A model generated the notes under the pieces. That model searched no databases, was not told the origin of the DNA, and saw only the letters and a list, made by a program, of their open reading frames with translations. From positions 8,550 to 72,549 of the forward strand of contig CAXUKS010000019.1 of the NCBI GenBank assembly GCA_964251675.1: a stretch of DNA of 64,000 bases, written 5' to 3'. Below are positions 34,506 through 42,924 of this stretch, one piece after another (within the stretch, counting starts at the first letter, position 1; every line of letters begins with the position of its first letter). Made by a program: the position numbers and the translations under genes. This DNA is from JANXMY01 sp964251675 (GTDB taxonomy: Bacteria > Armatimonadota > Armatimonadia > Armatimonadales > Capsulimonadaceae).

Positions 34506-34895
34506 ATGTCAAACATCAAGTGTTTTGCCGCACTCTGCGCGATTTTTGCTGTGTTGTCAGCGATGGCTGGCTGTTCGAAGCAAACTCCGGCTGACCAAAC
34601 AAGTCCTGCTGACCAGATACAAGTTTCACAAGCGGACTACAGCAAGAATGGCAAAATAGGGAGAAGTGTACATCAAACGCACACAATCTCAGACAGCGAT
34701 CTGGATTGGACATTGAACTATTTGAAGGGGGCAAAAAACTCTTTAGTGCGTACCCGTGCTATGACGATTTTAGCACAGATACACCCAATGTCTGATGAAC
34801 AAAAAGCTAAAATTGGTCCCGCTGTTGAGCCGTATCTTAACAGTGACGACGCCTTGGAAAAATCGGCGGCGCTTAAAGTCAAGCAATGGCTTTAA
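34506..34895 (+). CDS. Small lipoprotein related to the upstream HEAT-like protein
   Basis: 129 residues after an excellent GAGGAGAAAA site. Lipobox-like AMAGC at the end of the signal peptide predicts lipidation. The mature part has HTISDSDLDWTLNYLKGAK and helical repeats (RTRAMTILAQIHPMSDEQKAKIGPAVEPYL), homologous to 33671-34204. The 300 bp before it (34205-34505) shows no convincing gene. Confidence 0.65.
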   Translation: MSNIKCFAALCAIFAVLSAMAGCSKQTPADQTSPADQIQVSQADYSKNGKIGRSVHQTHTISDSDLDWTLNYLKGAKNSLVRTRAMTILAQIHPMSDEQKAKIGPAVEPYLNSDDALEKSAALKVKQWL

Positions 34896-34916
34896 GGGCG
34901 ACTGAGCGAGGACCAA

Positions 34917-35648
34917 ATGAACCTAACAAGACCAAATGGTTGCAGAAAGAAAAGCCGCAAATGGCAGGGTTTTACTCTCATTGAGATGCTAATTGTCATA
35001 GCAATTATTGGTAGTCTCGCGGCGGTTCTTTTTCCTGTGTTCAGCCGGGTACGGGAGAGAGGTCGGGAGGCCGCCTGCCTTTCCAACCTGCATCAGCTTA
35101 GTCTTGCGACTTTCCAATATGCTCAGGACTTCGACGACCACTACCCCTATGGGGGCGATCCCTTCGATTTGGATACAGATAGCTGGCAGGGGAGTCCGTA
35201 CTGGCCTGTGATCCAAAGGATGCAGGCTAATCATTCAATCCTGCCGAACGTGATGGTGGGCCATGTTAAAGACCGCGACCTTTGGCGTTGTCCTTCTGAC
35301 ACGGGATTTGACTTCGGCGGCTCGTTTGAAGACACCCCGCTTGCGGCCCATCCTTCCTGCTTCCAGGCATTCAGCATGAGCTACGCTTACACCACACTGC
35401 TGGCTTTAAGCGGTCAAACCTTTGGCGGCGTTCGAGGCTGGAGTAACGCACTTCCGTACAGCGAGCGAGGCCCGGCAGATGTTCCTCTCCTCTTCGACCA
35501 TGTGGGACACTGGCACGGCGGAACAGAGCGGGAGGACGGGCGGCTGAGTTATGTCATGGTGGATGGTCATGCCCTCAGCGTCAACCGCGACCGAGCGGAT
35601 GAACTGGACCGAACAGTATTTAGTATTCCCACGCCCCCCGCTCCGTAA
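34917..35648 (+). CDS. Pseudopilin, DDHYPYGGDP subtype (copy 2)
   Basis: 243 residues after GAGGAC. N-terminus GFTLIEMLIVIAIIGSLAAVLFPVFSRVRERGR. Same conserved blocks as the copy at 31737 (FDDHYPYGGDPFDLDTDSW, HPSCFQAFSMSYAYTTLLA, VGHWHGGTERED), so the two are duplicates. Followed 9 bp later by the convergent response regulator whose tail is also duplicated at 33389. Confidence 0.88.
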   Translation: MNLTRPNGCRKKSRKWQGFTLIEMLIVIAIIGSLAAVLFPVFSRVRERGREAACLSNLHQLSLATFQYAQDFDDHYPYGGDPFDLDTDSWQGSPYWPVIQRMQANHSILPNVMVGHVKDRDLWRCPSDTGFDFGGSFEDTPLAAHPSCFQAFSMSYAYTTLLALSGQTFGGVRGWSNALPYSERGPADVPLLFDHVGHWHGGTEREDGRLSYVMVDGHALSVNRDRADELDRTVFSIPTPPAP

Positions 35649-35657
35649 GAAAGTCTC

Positions 35658-36341
35658 TCACCCCTCGGGCGCGGGGACGGCCAGTTTGTAGCCGACGCCG
35701 TGGACGGTCTGGATGAGCTTTACCGCATGGTCGGCGTCGATCTTGCGCCGCAGGAGGCGCACGTAGGCGTCGACGGTGTTGGAGAGGCTGTCGTCGTCGA
35801 GCCAGACGCGCTCCTGAATGACTTCGCGGGTGAGGGTTTGCCCCTGATGCCCGGCCAACGCTTCCAGCAGGTCGTACTCGCGGGGGGTGAGGGAAATCTC
35901 GCGCCCGGCCCGCGTCACCCGGCGCAGGGTGGTGTCGATCTCCAAGTCGGCGGCCTGAATGACGCGGCCTTTGTGGACCCGGTCGCGGCGCAGCAGGGCA
36001 TGAACACGGGCCAGCAGCTCGCGGAAGTCAAAGGGCTTGGGCAGGTAGTCGTCGGCCCCGGTTTCCAGGCCCTTGACCCGGTCTGTCACCGTGTCGCGGG
36101 CGGTCAGCATCAGAATGGGCGTGGGGTCGCCCGCCTCCCGCAGACGCTCGCAGACCGCCCAGCCGTCCAGATGGGGCAGCATCACATCCAGCAAAATCAG
36201 GCCGTAGCGACTGCTTTGTGCCTGCGCCAGTCCGTCCCGGCCATCCACGGCCACATCCACCACATATCCCGCCTGCCGCAGCCCGAGGCTGATCACTTCG
36301 GCTATCGGCGCTTCATCTTCCACCACCAGTATTCGCATCAT
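35658..36341 (-). CDS. OmpR/PhoB-family response regulator (orphan)
   Basis: 227 residues. Receiver with acidic pocket VVEDE, phospho-acceptor Asp52 (LLDVMLP), Thr in MLTA and Lys102 in PKPFD; winged-helix C-terminus EISLTPREYDLLEALAGHQGQTLTREVI...TVDAYVRLLRRKID. No histidine kinase gene is adjacent, which is unusual. TACAAC (36348-36353) lies 6 nt before the ATG, again leaderless-like. Regulated genes unknown; it could be, but need not be, the PhoB-like protein for the Pho-type boxes in this window. Confidence 0.92.
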   Translation of the reverse strand: MMRILVVEDEAPIAEVISLGLRQAGYVVDVAVDGRDGLAQAQSSRYGLILLDVMLPHLDGWAVCERLREAGDPTPILMLTARDTVTDRVKGLETGADDYLPKPFDFRELLARVHALLRRDRVHKGRVIQAADLEIDTTLRRVTRAGREISLTPREYDLLEALAGHQGQTLTREVIQERVWLDDDSLSNTVDAYVRLLRRKIDADHAVKLIQTVHGVGYKLAVPAPEG

Positions 36342-36381
36342 GCCCCTGTTGTACCCGCTGGGCGCATTAAAATTTCGCCTC

Positions 36382-37887
36382 TTAAAATTTCGCCTCGCGC
36401 CTCGGCAGGGGGTCCACGGTCCAGGCCATCCGGTCCGTGAGACGAATCAGAAGGTCCATTTTCAGGGATTGATGCTTCGGACTTTTCCACAAATTGTGCG
36501 TCTCGGCGGGGTCTGCTTCCAGATCGTACAGCTCTCCCACGCCGCCGCCGTGCAGGACGACCAGCTTGTGCCGGTTGGTCCGCAGCATGGTGGCAAAGGC
36601 ACTGCCGCGCCCCGGCTCCGGGTAGGTCGTCCCGTAATGTTCGCAGTAAATGTCGTCGCGCCCCTGCGAAGGCGGGATCGCACCGGTCAGCAGCGGCCAG
36701 AGAGAATGGCCCTGCATCGCGGCATACGGAGGCAGCCCCGCACTTTCCAGCAGGGTCGGTGCCAGGTCCACAAATTCTACCAGCGCCGTGCTTCGCACGC
36801 CGGGCGGGATCACGCCGGGCCAGGAGAAAATCAGTGGCAGGCGCACCGCCGGTTCATAGAAGAAAGGCCCTTTCAGATAAATCCCGTGGTCGCCCAGCAT
36901 TTCGCCGTGGTCGCTCATAAAGATGACCAGCGTGTTTTCGCGCTGTCCTGTCCGCTCCAGCGACTCTAGAATTCGGCCTACCTGGACATCGATCAAATCG
37001 CACATGGCCCAGTAGGCGGCGCGGATCAGCCGGTGGTCGCGTGGCGTCATCTGGTCAAAGGGATACAGGTCGGTCTGCCCGCCATAAGCGCCGGTGTGGT
37101 CAATCTGCTGAAAGACCGGTTTGTTGTCCAGCTCCCCCGGCACATAATTAGGCAGTGGAATCTCGTCCAGGCGGTCCAGATACGGCTGCAAAAACTCTTC
37201 GGGCGGGTCAAAGGGATGATGCGGGTCGTAAATGTTGACGGAAAACAGCCAGGGCCGGGCGGCCTGAGAGGATTGGGCGGCCTGAGAGGATTGGGCGGCC
37301 TGAGAAGATTGGGCGGAGGGAGCACGGGCCTCAATAAAGTCAATGGCCTTCTGGGCGCACCAGGCTGTTTGATGATACGGGGCGGGCATACTCGTTTCCA
37401 CGTAGCGAGACCCTCGGAACGGTCGGCGCTTATACTCTAAACCCTGCTCCGCCAGCCAGGCGTTGTAGTCCCCCGTCGCCCAATCCCGATCCGGGTGGTG
37501 CGACCAGTGAAATGTGGTGTAGCCGTCGGAAATGCGCCGCTCCGCTACCGCCGCCACCGTCGGATGGACCGCAGACAGATGGAGCTTGCCGGACAGCCCG
37601 CACTCATAGCCTGCGTCGGCCAGCAGTTTGGTGACCAGCACTTCCTCGGCGGGAAGGCTCTGCCCATTCTGCCGGTTTCGGGTGGTGCGCGGGTAGCGGC
37701 CCGTCAAAAAACTGGAGCGCGAGGGCGTACAAAGCGGATTCTGGCAGAAGGCCCGCTCAAATAACGTGCCGCTCTGGGCCAGACGGTCGATGTGAGGGGT
37801 TTGCACCCAGGGGCTGCCATAACACCCCAGTGTATCAAAGCGCTGCTGGTCGGTGCAGACCCACAGGATATTTGGGATTTTCTTCAA
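36382..37887 (-). CDS. Sulfatase
   Basis: 501 residues from a TTG at 37887. Alkaline-phosphatase-fold sulfatase: metal ligand in WVCTDQQRF, formylglycine site CTPSR with Cys53, PHHPFDPP, and SDHGEMLGDHG. No signal peptide, so possibly cytosolic. Codirectional with a sulfotransferase gene 27 bp upstream, suggesting sulfate-ester turnover in one operon. An 18-bp unit repeated three times (37258-37316) inserts SSQAAQ repeats at about 190-210. Confidence 0.9.
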   Translation of the reverse strand: MKKIPNILWVCTDQQRFDTLGCYGSPWVQTPHIDRLAQSGTLFERAFCQNPLCTPSRSSFLTGRYPRTTRNRQNGQSLPAEEVLVTKLLADAGYECGLSGKLHLSAVHPTVAAVAERRISDGYTTFHWSHHPDRDWATGDYNAWLAEQGLEYKRRPFRGSRYVETSMPAPYHQTAWCAQKAIDFIEARAPSAQSSQAAQSSQAAQSSQAARPWLFSVNIYDPHHPFDPPEEFLQPYLDRLDEIPLPNYVPGELDNKPVFQQIDHTGAYGGQTDLYPFDQMTPRDHRLIRAAYWAMCDLIDVQVGRILESLERTGQRENTLVIFMSDHGEMLGDHGIYLKGPFFYEPAVRLPLIFSWPGVIPPGVRSTALVEFVDLAPTLLESAGLPPYAAMQGHSLWPLLTGAIPPSQGRDDIYCEHYGTTYPEPGRGSAFATMLRTNRHKLVVLHGGGVGELYDLEADPAETHNLWKSPKHQSLKMDLLIRLTDRMAWTVDPLPRREAKF

Positions 37888-37914
37888 GATTTCAATTCTC
37901 AGACGGTGCTTCTC

Positions 37915-38751
37915 TCAGACGGTGTTTCGGATTTCCTCGGTCTCCTGAGCGGCCCCGGCATCCTGGAACCAGTGCGACAGGTCCCGGCCAATCAGGTCCT
38001 GAAGGCGCAGCGAGTCTTCGCGGAAATACGCACGCAGCTCTGTCCGCACCTCCGGCGGGAGCAGGGGGCGGCGTTCCGCAGGCAGATCGATGGTGACATT
38101 GTGCCGCTGCGACATATCGGGAACAAACGCCGGATCAACTTCCAGAAACTGGAACAGCTCCTGCATCGTGCCGACCGGGTCCGTACGCAGGTCTTTATAC
38201 AGGAAGATTTTGATCTGCGCCTCGGGAAAAAGGGCGTGATACCGCTGAAGCTGGGCATGGTACAGCCCCATGTTCTTGTAGTGCCAGATATGCTCCCATC
38301 CTGCCGCGATACGCTCTTCTTCGGCTTGCAGGCCCTGGCGGAACTCCGTGAACGGCTCCCGCTTGTCCCGCACCAAATGCAGAAAGGCTGAAAAGGCGCG
38401 GTCCACCGGGTTGCGGACAAACGCGATCAGCTTTGAATCAGGGACATAATGGCGAATTCGCTCGGGCGCACGCGGATGGTACAAATACAGCGGCGAAGCT
38501 TCCCCAATCGCGCTCTTTCCCTGGGCGTACCGATATTGTTCCTGATAAGCGTCCAGAGTGGTGAGAGAGAGGCGATTGACGTACTCGTCATCTCCCGGTC
38601 CGCTAAAGCGGAGCGGCTGCCCTTCCAGGGCAAAGAAATTGGTTTCTTTGAGCGGGGTGACATGGATTTGGGGATGCTGCATCAGGTAGTAATACACGGC
38701 GGTCGTGCCCGCTTTGGCCGCACCTAAAATAATAAAGTTGGGAAGTGTCAT
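37915..38751 (-). CDS. Sulfotransferase
   Basis: 278 residues. The PAPS-binding 5'-phosphosulfate loop ILGAAKAGTTAVYYYL (8-23) and 3'-phosphate loop FVRNPVDRAFSAFLHLV are clear; HWFQD ends the fold. Transfers sulfuryl groups from PAPS, typically to glycans or small molecules. Upstream of, and probably co-transcribed with, the sulfatase. Confidence 0.9.
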   Translation of the reverse strand: MTLPNFIILGAAKAGTTAVYYYLMQHPQIHVTPLKETNFFALEGQPLRFSGPGDDEYVNRLSLTTLDAYQEQYRYAQGKSAIGEASPLYLYHPRAPERIRHYVPDSKLIAFVRNPVDRAFSAFLHLVRDKREPFTEFRQGLQAEEERIAAGWEHIWHYKNMGLYHAQLQRYHALFPEAQIKIFLYKDLRTDPVGTMQELFQFLEVDPAFVPDMSQRHNVTIDLPAERRPLLPPEVRTELRAYFREDSLRLQDLIGRDLSHWFQDAGAAQETEEIRNTV

Positions 38752-38964
38752 AAGTTGTGCCGCCTGTGCTGCTGTGGTATTGATATTATTCCTACTGCTT
38801 TAGTTGTAAATGTACCCAAAATATCGCACGGTGTCAACACAAACAAAAAAACGTGTCGCGCACTGGCTCGACGATGGCTGCTTCCTCTTCCAGCAAATGT
38901 GTTCCCCTCATGCCACTGCAGCGCCCGCCGCCGCACTAAAATGGCTTAAATTTGGGTAACTTAA

Positions 38965-38982
38965 CTGCATAACATTATGCAG
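38965..38982. promoter_or_regulatory. Dyad covering the kinase start codon
   Basis: CTGCATAA-CA-TTATGCAG has perfect 8-bp arms with the ATG (38977-38979) in the right arm. It may be an operator or an mRNA hairpin limiting initiation. Confidence 0.4.
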
Positions 38983-40194
38983 ACAGAAGAGACAGCCATT
39001 GCGCCGCCAAATCCGCTGACGGCTGATTTGACTCCTTACCGACTCCTGCGGGAAATCGGGCGGGGGGGGATGTCGGTCGTCTATGAGGCGCTGGACACGC
39101 GCAGCGGGCAGCGGGCGGCACTGAAAGTGCTGGCCCTGCCGTTTGCTGTCACCCCCACCCGGCGTCACGACCTGGTGGCCCGCTTCCGGCGCGAAGAGCG
39201 GGCCGTCGCGCAGCTTTCGCACCCGAACATTGTGGCGATCCACGAAATCGGTGAGCGGGCCGGGGTGCATTTTATTGCGATGGAGTTTCTGCCCGGCGAG
39301 TCGCTCCGCGCCCGGCTGGAGCGCGGGCCGCTGCCGCTGCCCGAAGCGGGGGGCGTGCTGACGCAGATCGCGGCGGCGCTGACGGCGGTTCATGGGGCAG
39401 GCATCGTGCATCGGGATGTCAAGCCGTCCAACATCATGCTGCTCCCGGACGGCAGCGCGAAGCTTTTGGATTTCGGCGTTGCCCGTCATGCCGATGACAC
39501 GGCGATCACGAGCGGCGGCCTCGTGGTCGGCTCCCCGGCGTACCTGTCCCCGGAGCAGGTGCGAGGCGGAGGCGGGACGGTGGCCTCGGATGTCTGGGCG
39601 CTGGGCGTGCTGCTCTACGTCCTGCGGGCGGGCACGACGGCGGACGACGCCGGCGCNNNNNNNNNNCTGGCAGGCCACCCGCCGTTTCAGGCCACCGATG
39701 TGGCCGCCGTGATGTACCAGGTCATCCACGAGCCGCCGCGCCCTCTTCCCGGCCTGCCGCCCGGCCTGTCCAAAGTCCTGAAACGCGCTTTAGAAAAAGC
39801 GCCGGAGCGCCGCTTCCCTTCGGCAGCCGCGCTGGCCGAGGCATTTACAAATGCTCTGCCGGGGGAAGGTGCGCCGCGCCCCCAGTCTCATACGGCGGCC
39901 CTGCCGCGCTGGGCGTGGGGCGTCCTGCCGCTGCTGTTTGTTCTGGCCGTCGCCGCCGGTCTGCGCGGAAGCCGAAGCCTGTGGACGCCCGCGCCGCCGG
40001 TCCCAGTGTCTCCGGCCTCCCCCGTGGCGGCTCGGCCCACGCCTGCGGCCCCTGCCATGCCTGTTTCTGCCGTGCCTGTTTCTGCCGTGCCTGTTTCTGC
40101 CGTGCCTGTTTCTGCCGTGCCAGCCGCCGCCCGGCCCGCGCTTCGGCCCGCAGCGCCGCCGGTGCGCCGCCGGTGCGCCGCCCAGCGGCTGTGA
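38977..40194 (+). CDS. Membrane-anchored Ser/Thr protein kinase (interrupted by gap, tail frameshifted)
   Basis: PknB-type kinase: Gly loop GRGGMS (28-33), Lys50 in ALKVL, HRDVKPSN (Asp147), DFGVAR (165-170), GSPAYLSPEQV. A 10-N assembly gap (39657-39666) falls in the C-lobe; the residues just left of it (RAGTTADDAG) do not fit the family, whereas LLYVL joined to LAGHPPF would. A membrane helix (WGVLPLLFVLAVAAGL) follows, then a Pro/Ala tail with four PVSAV units. The frame ends at 40194 after an 11-bp tandem duplication; without it translation would continue to 40541. Confidence 0.85.
   Translation: MQTEETAIAPPNPLTADLTPYRLLREIGRGGMSVVYEALDTRSGQRAALKVLALPFAVTPTRRHDLVARFRREERAVAQLSHPNIVAIHEIGERAGVHFIAMEFLPGESLRARLERGPLPLPEAGGVLTQIAAALTAVHGAGIVHRDVKPSNIMLLPDGSAKLLDFGVARHADDTAITSGGLVVGSPAYLSPEQVRGGGGTVASDVWALGVLLYVLRAGTTADDAGXXXXLAGHPPFQATDVAAVMYQVIHEPPRPLPGLPPGLSKVLKRALEKAPERRFPSAAALAEAFTNALPGEGAPRPQSHTAALPRWAWGVLPLLFVLAVAAGLRGSRSLWTPAPPVPVSPASPVAARPTPAAPAMPVSAVPVSAVPVSAVPVSAVPAAARPALRPAAPPVRRRCAAQRL
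39657..39666. other. Assembly gap (10 N)
   Basis: Ten undetermined bases inside the kinase domain. The reading frame continues across, but the residues at the left edge look out of place, suggesting a scaffold join of unknown true size. Confidence 0.99.
40060..40119 (+). repeat. Four 15-bp tandem repeats in kinase tail
   Basis: CCTGTTTCTGCCGTG four times without mismatch, encoding PVSAV units outside the membrane helix. Copy number is likely to vary. Confidence 0.9.
40153..40174 (+). repeat. 11-bp tandem duplication causing a frameshift
   Basis: GCGCCGCCGGT occurs twice in succession. Removing one copy restores a continuous frame from PAAPPVRR into PAAVTLPAATAS. Confidence 0.85.
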
Positions 40195-40541
40195 CACTGC
40201 CTGCGGCCACTGCCTCAGCCGCCGTGCGGCCCCGCCGACTGCGCTCGTCCGTAAAGCCGCTGCCTGCCGCCCCCGCGCCTCCGAAGTCTGTCCTTGTCCG
40301 TCTGCCGCCGCCCCGGCCTGCCGTGCCGCATCGAAAAAGCGAGCCGGAAACCGTGGCGGAGGCGATGCCGAAAGACCCGCCAGTCGAAGCCGCCCCTCTG
40401 CCCATTCCGACCCGAGAGGCCCCGGTCATGGCCCGCCCTGCCCAGGTTCGCCCTGCCCCGGCCCGCCCCAGGCCTTCCAAAGCCGACGAGGACGCCGAAG
40501 CGGAGCGGCTGCAAAAGTTTATCTGGTCTGAGGGCCGTTAG
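40175..40541 (+). pseudogene. Out-of-frame C-terminal tail of the kinase
   Basis: Open frame continuing the Pro/Ala/Arg-rich extracellular tail (LPAATASAAVRPRRLR... ending DAEAERLQKFIWSEGR). No start of its own; it is readable only if the 11-bp duplication is removed. It overlaps the convergent gene at 40538 by 4 bp, a normal gene end. Confidence 0.65.
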
Positions 40542-40921
40542 AGCGGCGCGGCGGCTTCCTGGGTCTGTCTTTGCAGCGTTGCCTGGCTTTTCCGGTACAT
40601 CTGCCGCCACTGCGCCAATTTCTGCTGGGCGTGCTGGCCTGCCGCGCCGGGGGCCTGAGCGGCGGCCTGCCAGTAGTCTATTTTGGCCTGAAACGTCCGC
40701 AAATCCCGCCGGTGCAGCTCCCGCGTGTAAGCCACCCGCTCTGCCAGAGGCGCGGTCGGCATCGGGGCGTCCGGGCGAGCCTCGCTCAGCGCCGCGTGCC
40801 GCAGCTCCTGTCCAAAATGCCCTGCTCCGCCCATCAGGCCCAGCAATCCCAGCCCCGGCACGGCAAGAAGAGGCAAAATAGACAGCAGCGGCCCCGCTTT
40901 GCGGCGCACGACAAAAGACAT
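40538..40921 (-). CDS. Small membrane protein, unknown function
   Basis: About 127 residues from ATG 40921, preceded by a strong AAGGAGG site at 9-nt spacing. One hydrophobic segment (LLSILPLLAVPGLGLLGLMGG) then a charged helical region (VAYTRELHRRDLRTFQAKIDYWQ, QQKLAQWRQMYRKSQATLQRQT). No recognised family. Convergent with the kinase. Confidence 0.65.
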   Translation of the reverse strand: MSFVVRRKAGPLLSILPLLAVPGLGLLGLMGGAGHFGQELRHAALSEARPDAPMPTAPLAERVAYTRELHRRDLRTFQAKIDYWQAAAQAPGAAGQHAQQKLAQWRQMYRKSQATLQRQTQEAAAPL

Positions 40922-40992
40922 GGGCAGAACCCTCCTTCGGCGACTTTCTCTGCCCTGTAGCATACCTTATGCAGCAATGATAGTGAATAGGC

Positions 40993-42363
40993 TCAGAGTG
41001 CCTCGTAGACAGTCTTCGTATTCACAAACTCCCGCAGGCCGTGCTCGGACAGCTCGCGGCCATAGCCGGACTGCTTGATGCCGCCAAACGGCAGGCGCGG
41101 GTCGGAGACGACGGGGCTGTTGATATAGGTCATTCCCGCCTCAATTTCGTTGATGCAGCGTTCCTGCTCGGCAGAGTCGGTGGTCCAGACGCTGCTGCCG
41201 AGGCCGAACGGGGTGTCATTTGCCAGCGTGATAGCCGCATCCAAATCGGGAAGCCGGAACAGCAGGGCAACGGGGCCGAACAGCTCTTCCGAATAGGCCG
41301 GGCTGCCTTTGGGAATGTCCGTCAGCACCGTGGGGGCGTACCAGTTGCCAGGGCCGGGTCGGCGATGGCCGCCCAGCACAACGCGAGCGCCCAGCGCCAC
41401 GCTTCGGTCCACCTGCGCGACCAGACCGGCCAGAATCTTGGGCAGGGCCAGCGGGCCGATGTCGGTGTTTGGGTCCAGCGGGTCGCCCACAGTGAGCGCC
41501 GCCATGCCCGCGACAAACTTTTCGGTGAACTCGTCGGCGATTTTCTCATGGACAAGGAACCGCTTGGCGGCGATGCAGGACTGCCCGTTGTTGAGCGTTC
41601 TGGCCTTCACCGCCATCTGCGCGGCCCGGTCCAAGTCGGCGCTCGGAAGCACGATAAAGGGGTCACTGCCGCCCAGCTCCAGCACGGTTTTCTTCAGATT
41701 GCGCCCCGCCCGCGCCGCCACGTCCCGCCCCGCTCCACCGCTGCCGGTCAGTGTCGCGGCGACGAGGCGCGGGTCATCTAAAACATCTCCGAACTGCGCG
41801 GTTTCTACGAAAAGCGTCTGAAACACGCCTTCAGCAAAGCCCGCCCGCCGGAACACGTCTTCCAAAATCAGCCCGCACTGCGGGACGCTCTCGGCAGGCT
41901 TGAGCAGGCCGACATTGCCCGCCATCAGCGCGGGCGCGGCAAAGCGCACGACCTGCCAGAGCGGGAAGTTCCAGGGCATGACGGCCACCACCGGCCCCAG
42001 CGGCAGAAAGCGCACAAACGCAGTCGCGCCCTCGCCCATGTCACAGGGCTGGTCGGCCAGCATCTGCGCCGCGTGGTCGGCATAATACCGGCAGGTGCGG
42101 GCGCACTTTTCCACTTCTTCTGCCGAAGACCGAAGCGTTTTACCGACTTCCAGTGTCATCGTGCGGGCGAGGGTGTCTTTTTCAGCGTCTAAAATCTCAC
42201 CGGCGCGGGTCATCCAAGCGACCCGGTCCGCGAGCGGCGTTTTTTTGTGGCGTTCAAACGCGGCGGCAGCGGCCTGGAGCTTGTTTTCCAGTTCTTCGGC
42301 GGTCAGCGACGGAAATGTCTCGGCGGTCTCCCCGGTGGCAGGGTTGATGGAAGCAAAAGGCAT
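40993..42363 (-). CDS. NAD(P)-dependent aldehyde dehydrogenase (succinate-semialdehyde type)
   Basis: About 456 residues from ATG 42363 after CGGAGAA. ALDH motifs: MPWNFPLWQVVRF, LLKPAESVP, TLTGSGGAGRDVA, ELGGSDPFIVL and the catalytic Cys in NNGQSCIAAKRFLV; FGGIKQSGYGRELSEHG at the end. The length and N-terminus (INPATGETAETFPSLT) fit the short YneI/Sad-like succinate-semialdehyde dehydrogenases. Divergent from the MarR gene. Confidence 0.93.
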   Translation of the reverse strand: MPFASINPATGETAETFPSLTAEELENKLQAAAAAFERHKKTPLADRVAWMTRAGEILDAEKDTLARTMTLEVGKTLRSSAEEVEKCARTCRYYADHAAQMLADQPCDMGEGATAFVRFLPLGPVVAVMPWNFPLWQVVRFAAPALMAGNVGLLKPAESVPQCGLILEDVFRRAGFAEGVFQTLFVETAQFGDVLDDPRLVAATLTGSGGAGRDVAARAGRNLKKTVLELGGSDPFIVLPSADLDRAAQMAVKARTLNNGQSCIAAKRFLVHEKIADEFTEKFVAGMAALTVGDPLDPNTDIGPLALPKILAGLVAQVDRSVALGARVVLGGHRRPGPGNWYAPTVLTDIPKGSPAYSEELFGPVALLFRLPDLDAAITLANDTPFGLGSSVWTTDSAEQERCINEIEAGMTYINSPVVSDPRLPFGGIKQSGYGRELSEHGLREFVNTKTVYEAL

Positions 42364-42467
42364 GGCGGTATTCTCCGGGATAAGTGTACCCGCCCCGCAG
42401 TGTGTGCGTGCTTTTTTGGGGAACATTTCATCACTATTACTGATTATATTAAGGTATGATAGTACTT

Positions 42468-42902
42468 ATGGACACGCAAACACCCCCTATTCCCTCCAGC
42501 CTGGCCGTCTGGACCGGCTACCTGCTGACCCGCGCCGCGCAAAAGTGCCGCAGCCATTTTGATGGCCTCGCCGAGCCGCTGGGCATTCACGGGCGGCATT
42601 TTGCCGTGCTTGCCCTGCTGGGCGAGGAAAAACCGCTGGCGCAGGTGGAGATCGGCGAGCGGCTGGGAATAGACCGCAATACCGTCGTGCTGCTGCTGGA
42701 CGATTTGGAGGGGCAGGCGCTGGTCACGCGCCGCCGAGACCCCGCTGACCGCCGCGCCCATCAGGTGACGCTGACAGACGCAGGCCGGGCGCTGCTGGTC
42801 CGGGCCGAGGCGCTGGCCCGGCGCACCAACACGGAAGTCTTTGCCCCGCTGTCGCCGGACGAGCAGGCGCAGCTTCATTCGCTCTTAGGCCGCCTTTTGT
42901 GA
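42468..42902 (+). CDS. MarR-family regulator
   Basis: 144 residues. FAVLALLGEEKPLAQVEIGERLGIDRNTVVLLLDDLEGQALVTRRRDPADRRAHQVTLTDAGRALL is the MarR winged helix with its Asp-x-Arg wing. ATG 42468 is chosen because TATGAT (42455-42460) lies 7 nt upstream, leaderless-like; the frame extends to 42456. It precedes an MFS exporter by 22 bp, presumably its target. Confidence 0.92.
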   Translation: MDTQTPPIPSSLAVWTGYLLTRAAQKCRSHFDGLAEPLGIHGRHFAVLALLGEEKPLAQVEIGERLGIDRNTVVLLLDDLEGQALVTRRRDPADRRAHQVTLTDAGRALLVRAEALARRTNTEVFAPLSPDEQAQLHSLLGRLL

Positions 42903-42924
42903 GCGGGCCGGAATTGTAAGAACT

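Noticed and set aside
40060..40119. Short tandem repeats considered as a CRISPR array
   Set aside because: 15-bp units without spacers, in frame within a coding region; no cas genes in the window.
42432..42463. ACTAT...ATAGT as a MarR operator
   Set aside because: Arms of only five bases with a long spacer; could easily occur by chance in AT-rich sequence.
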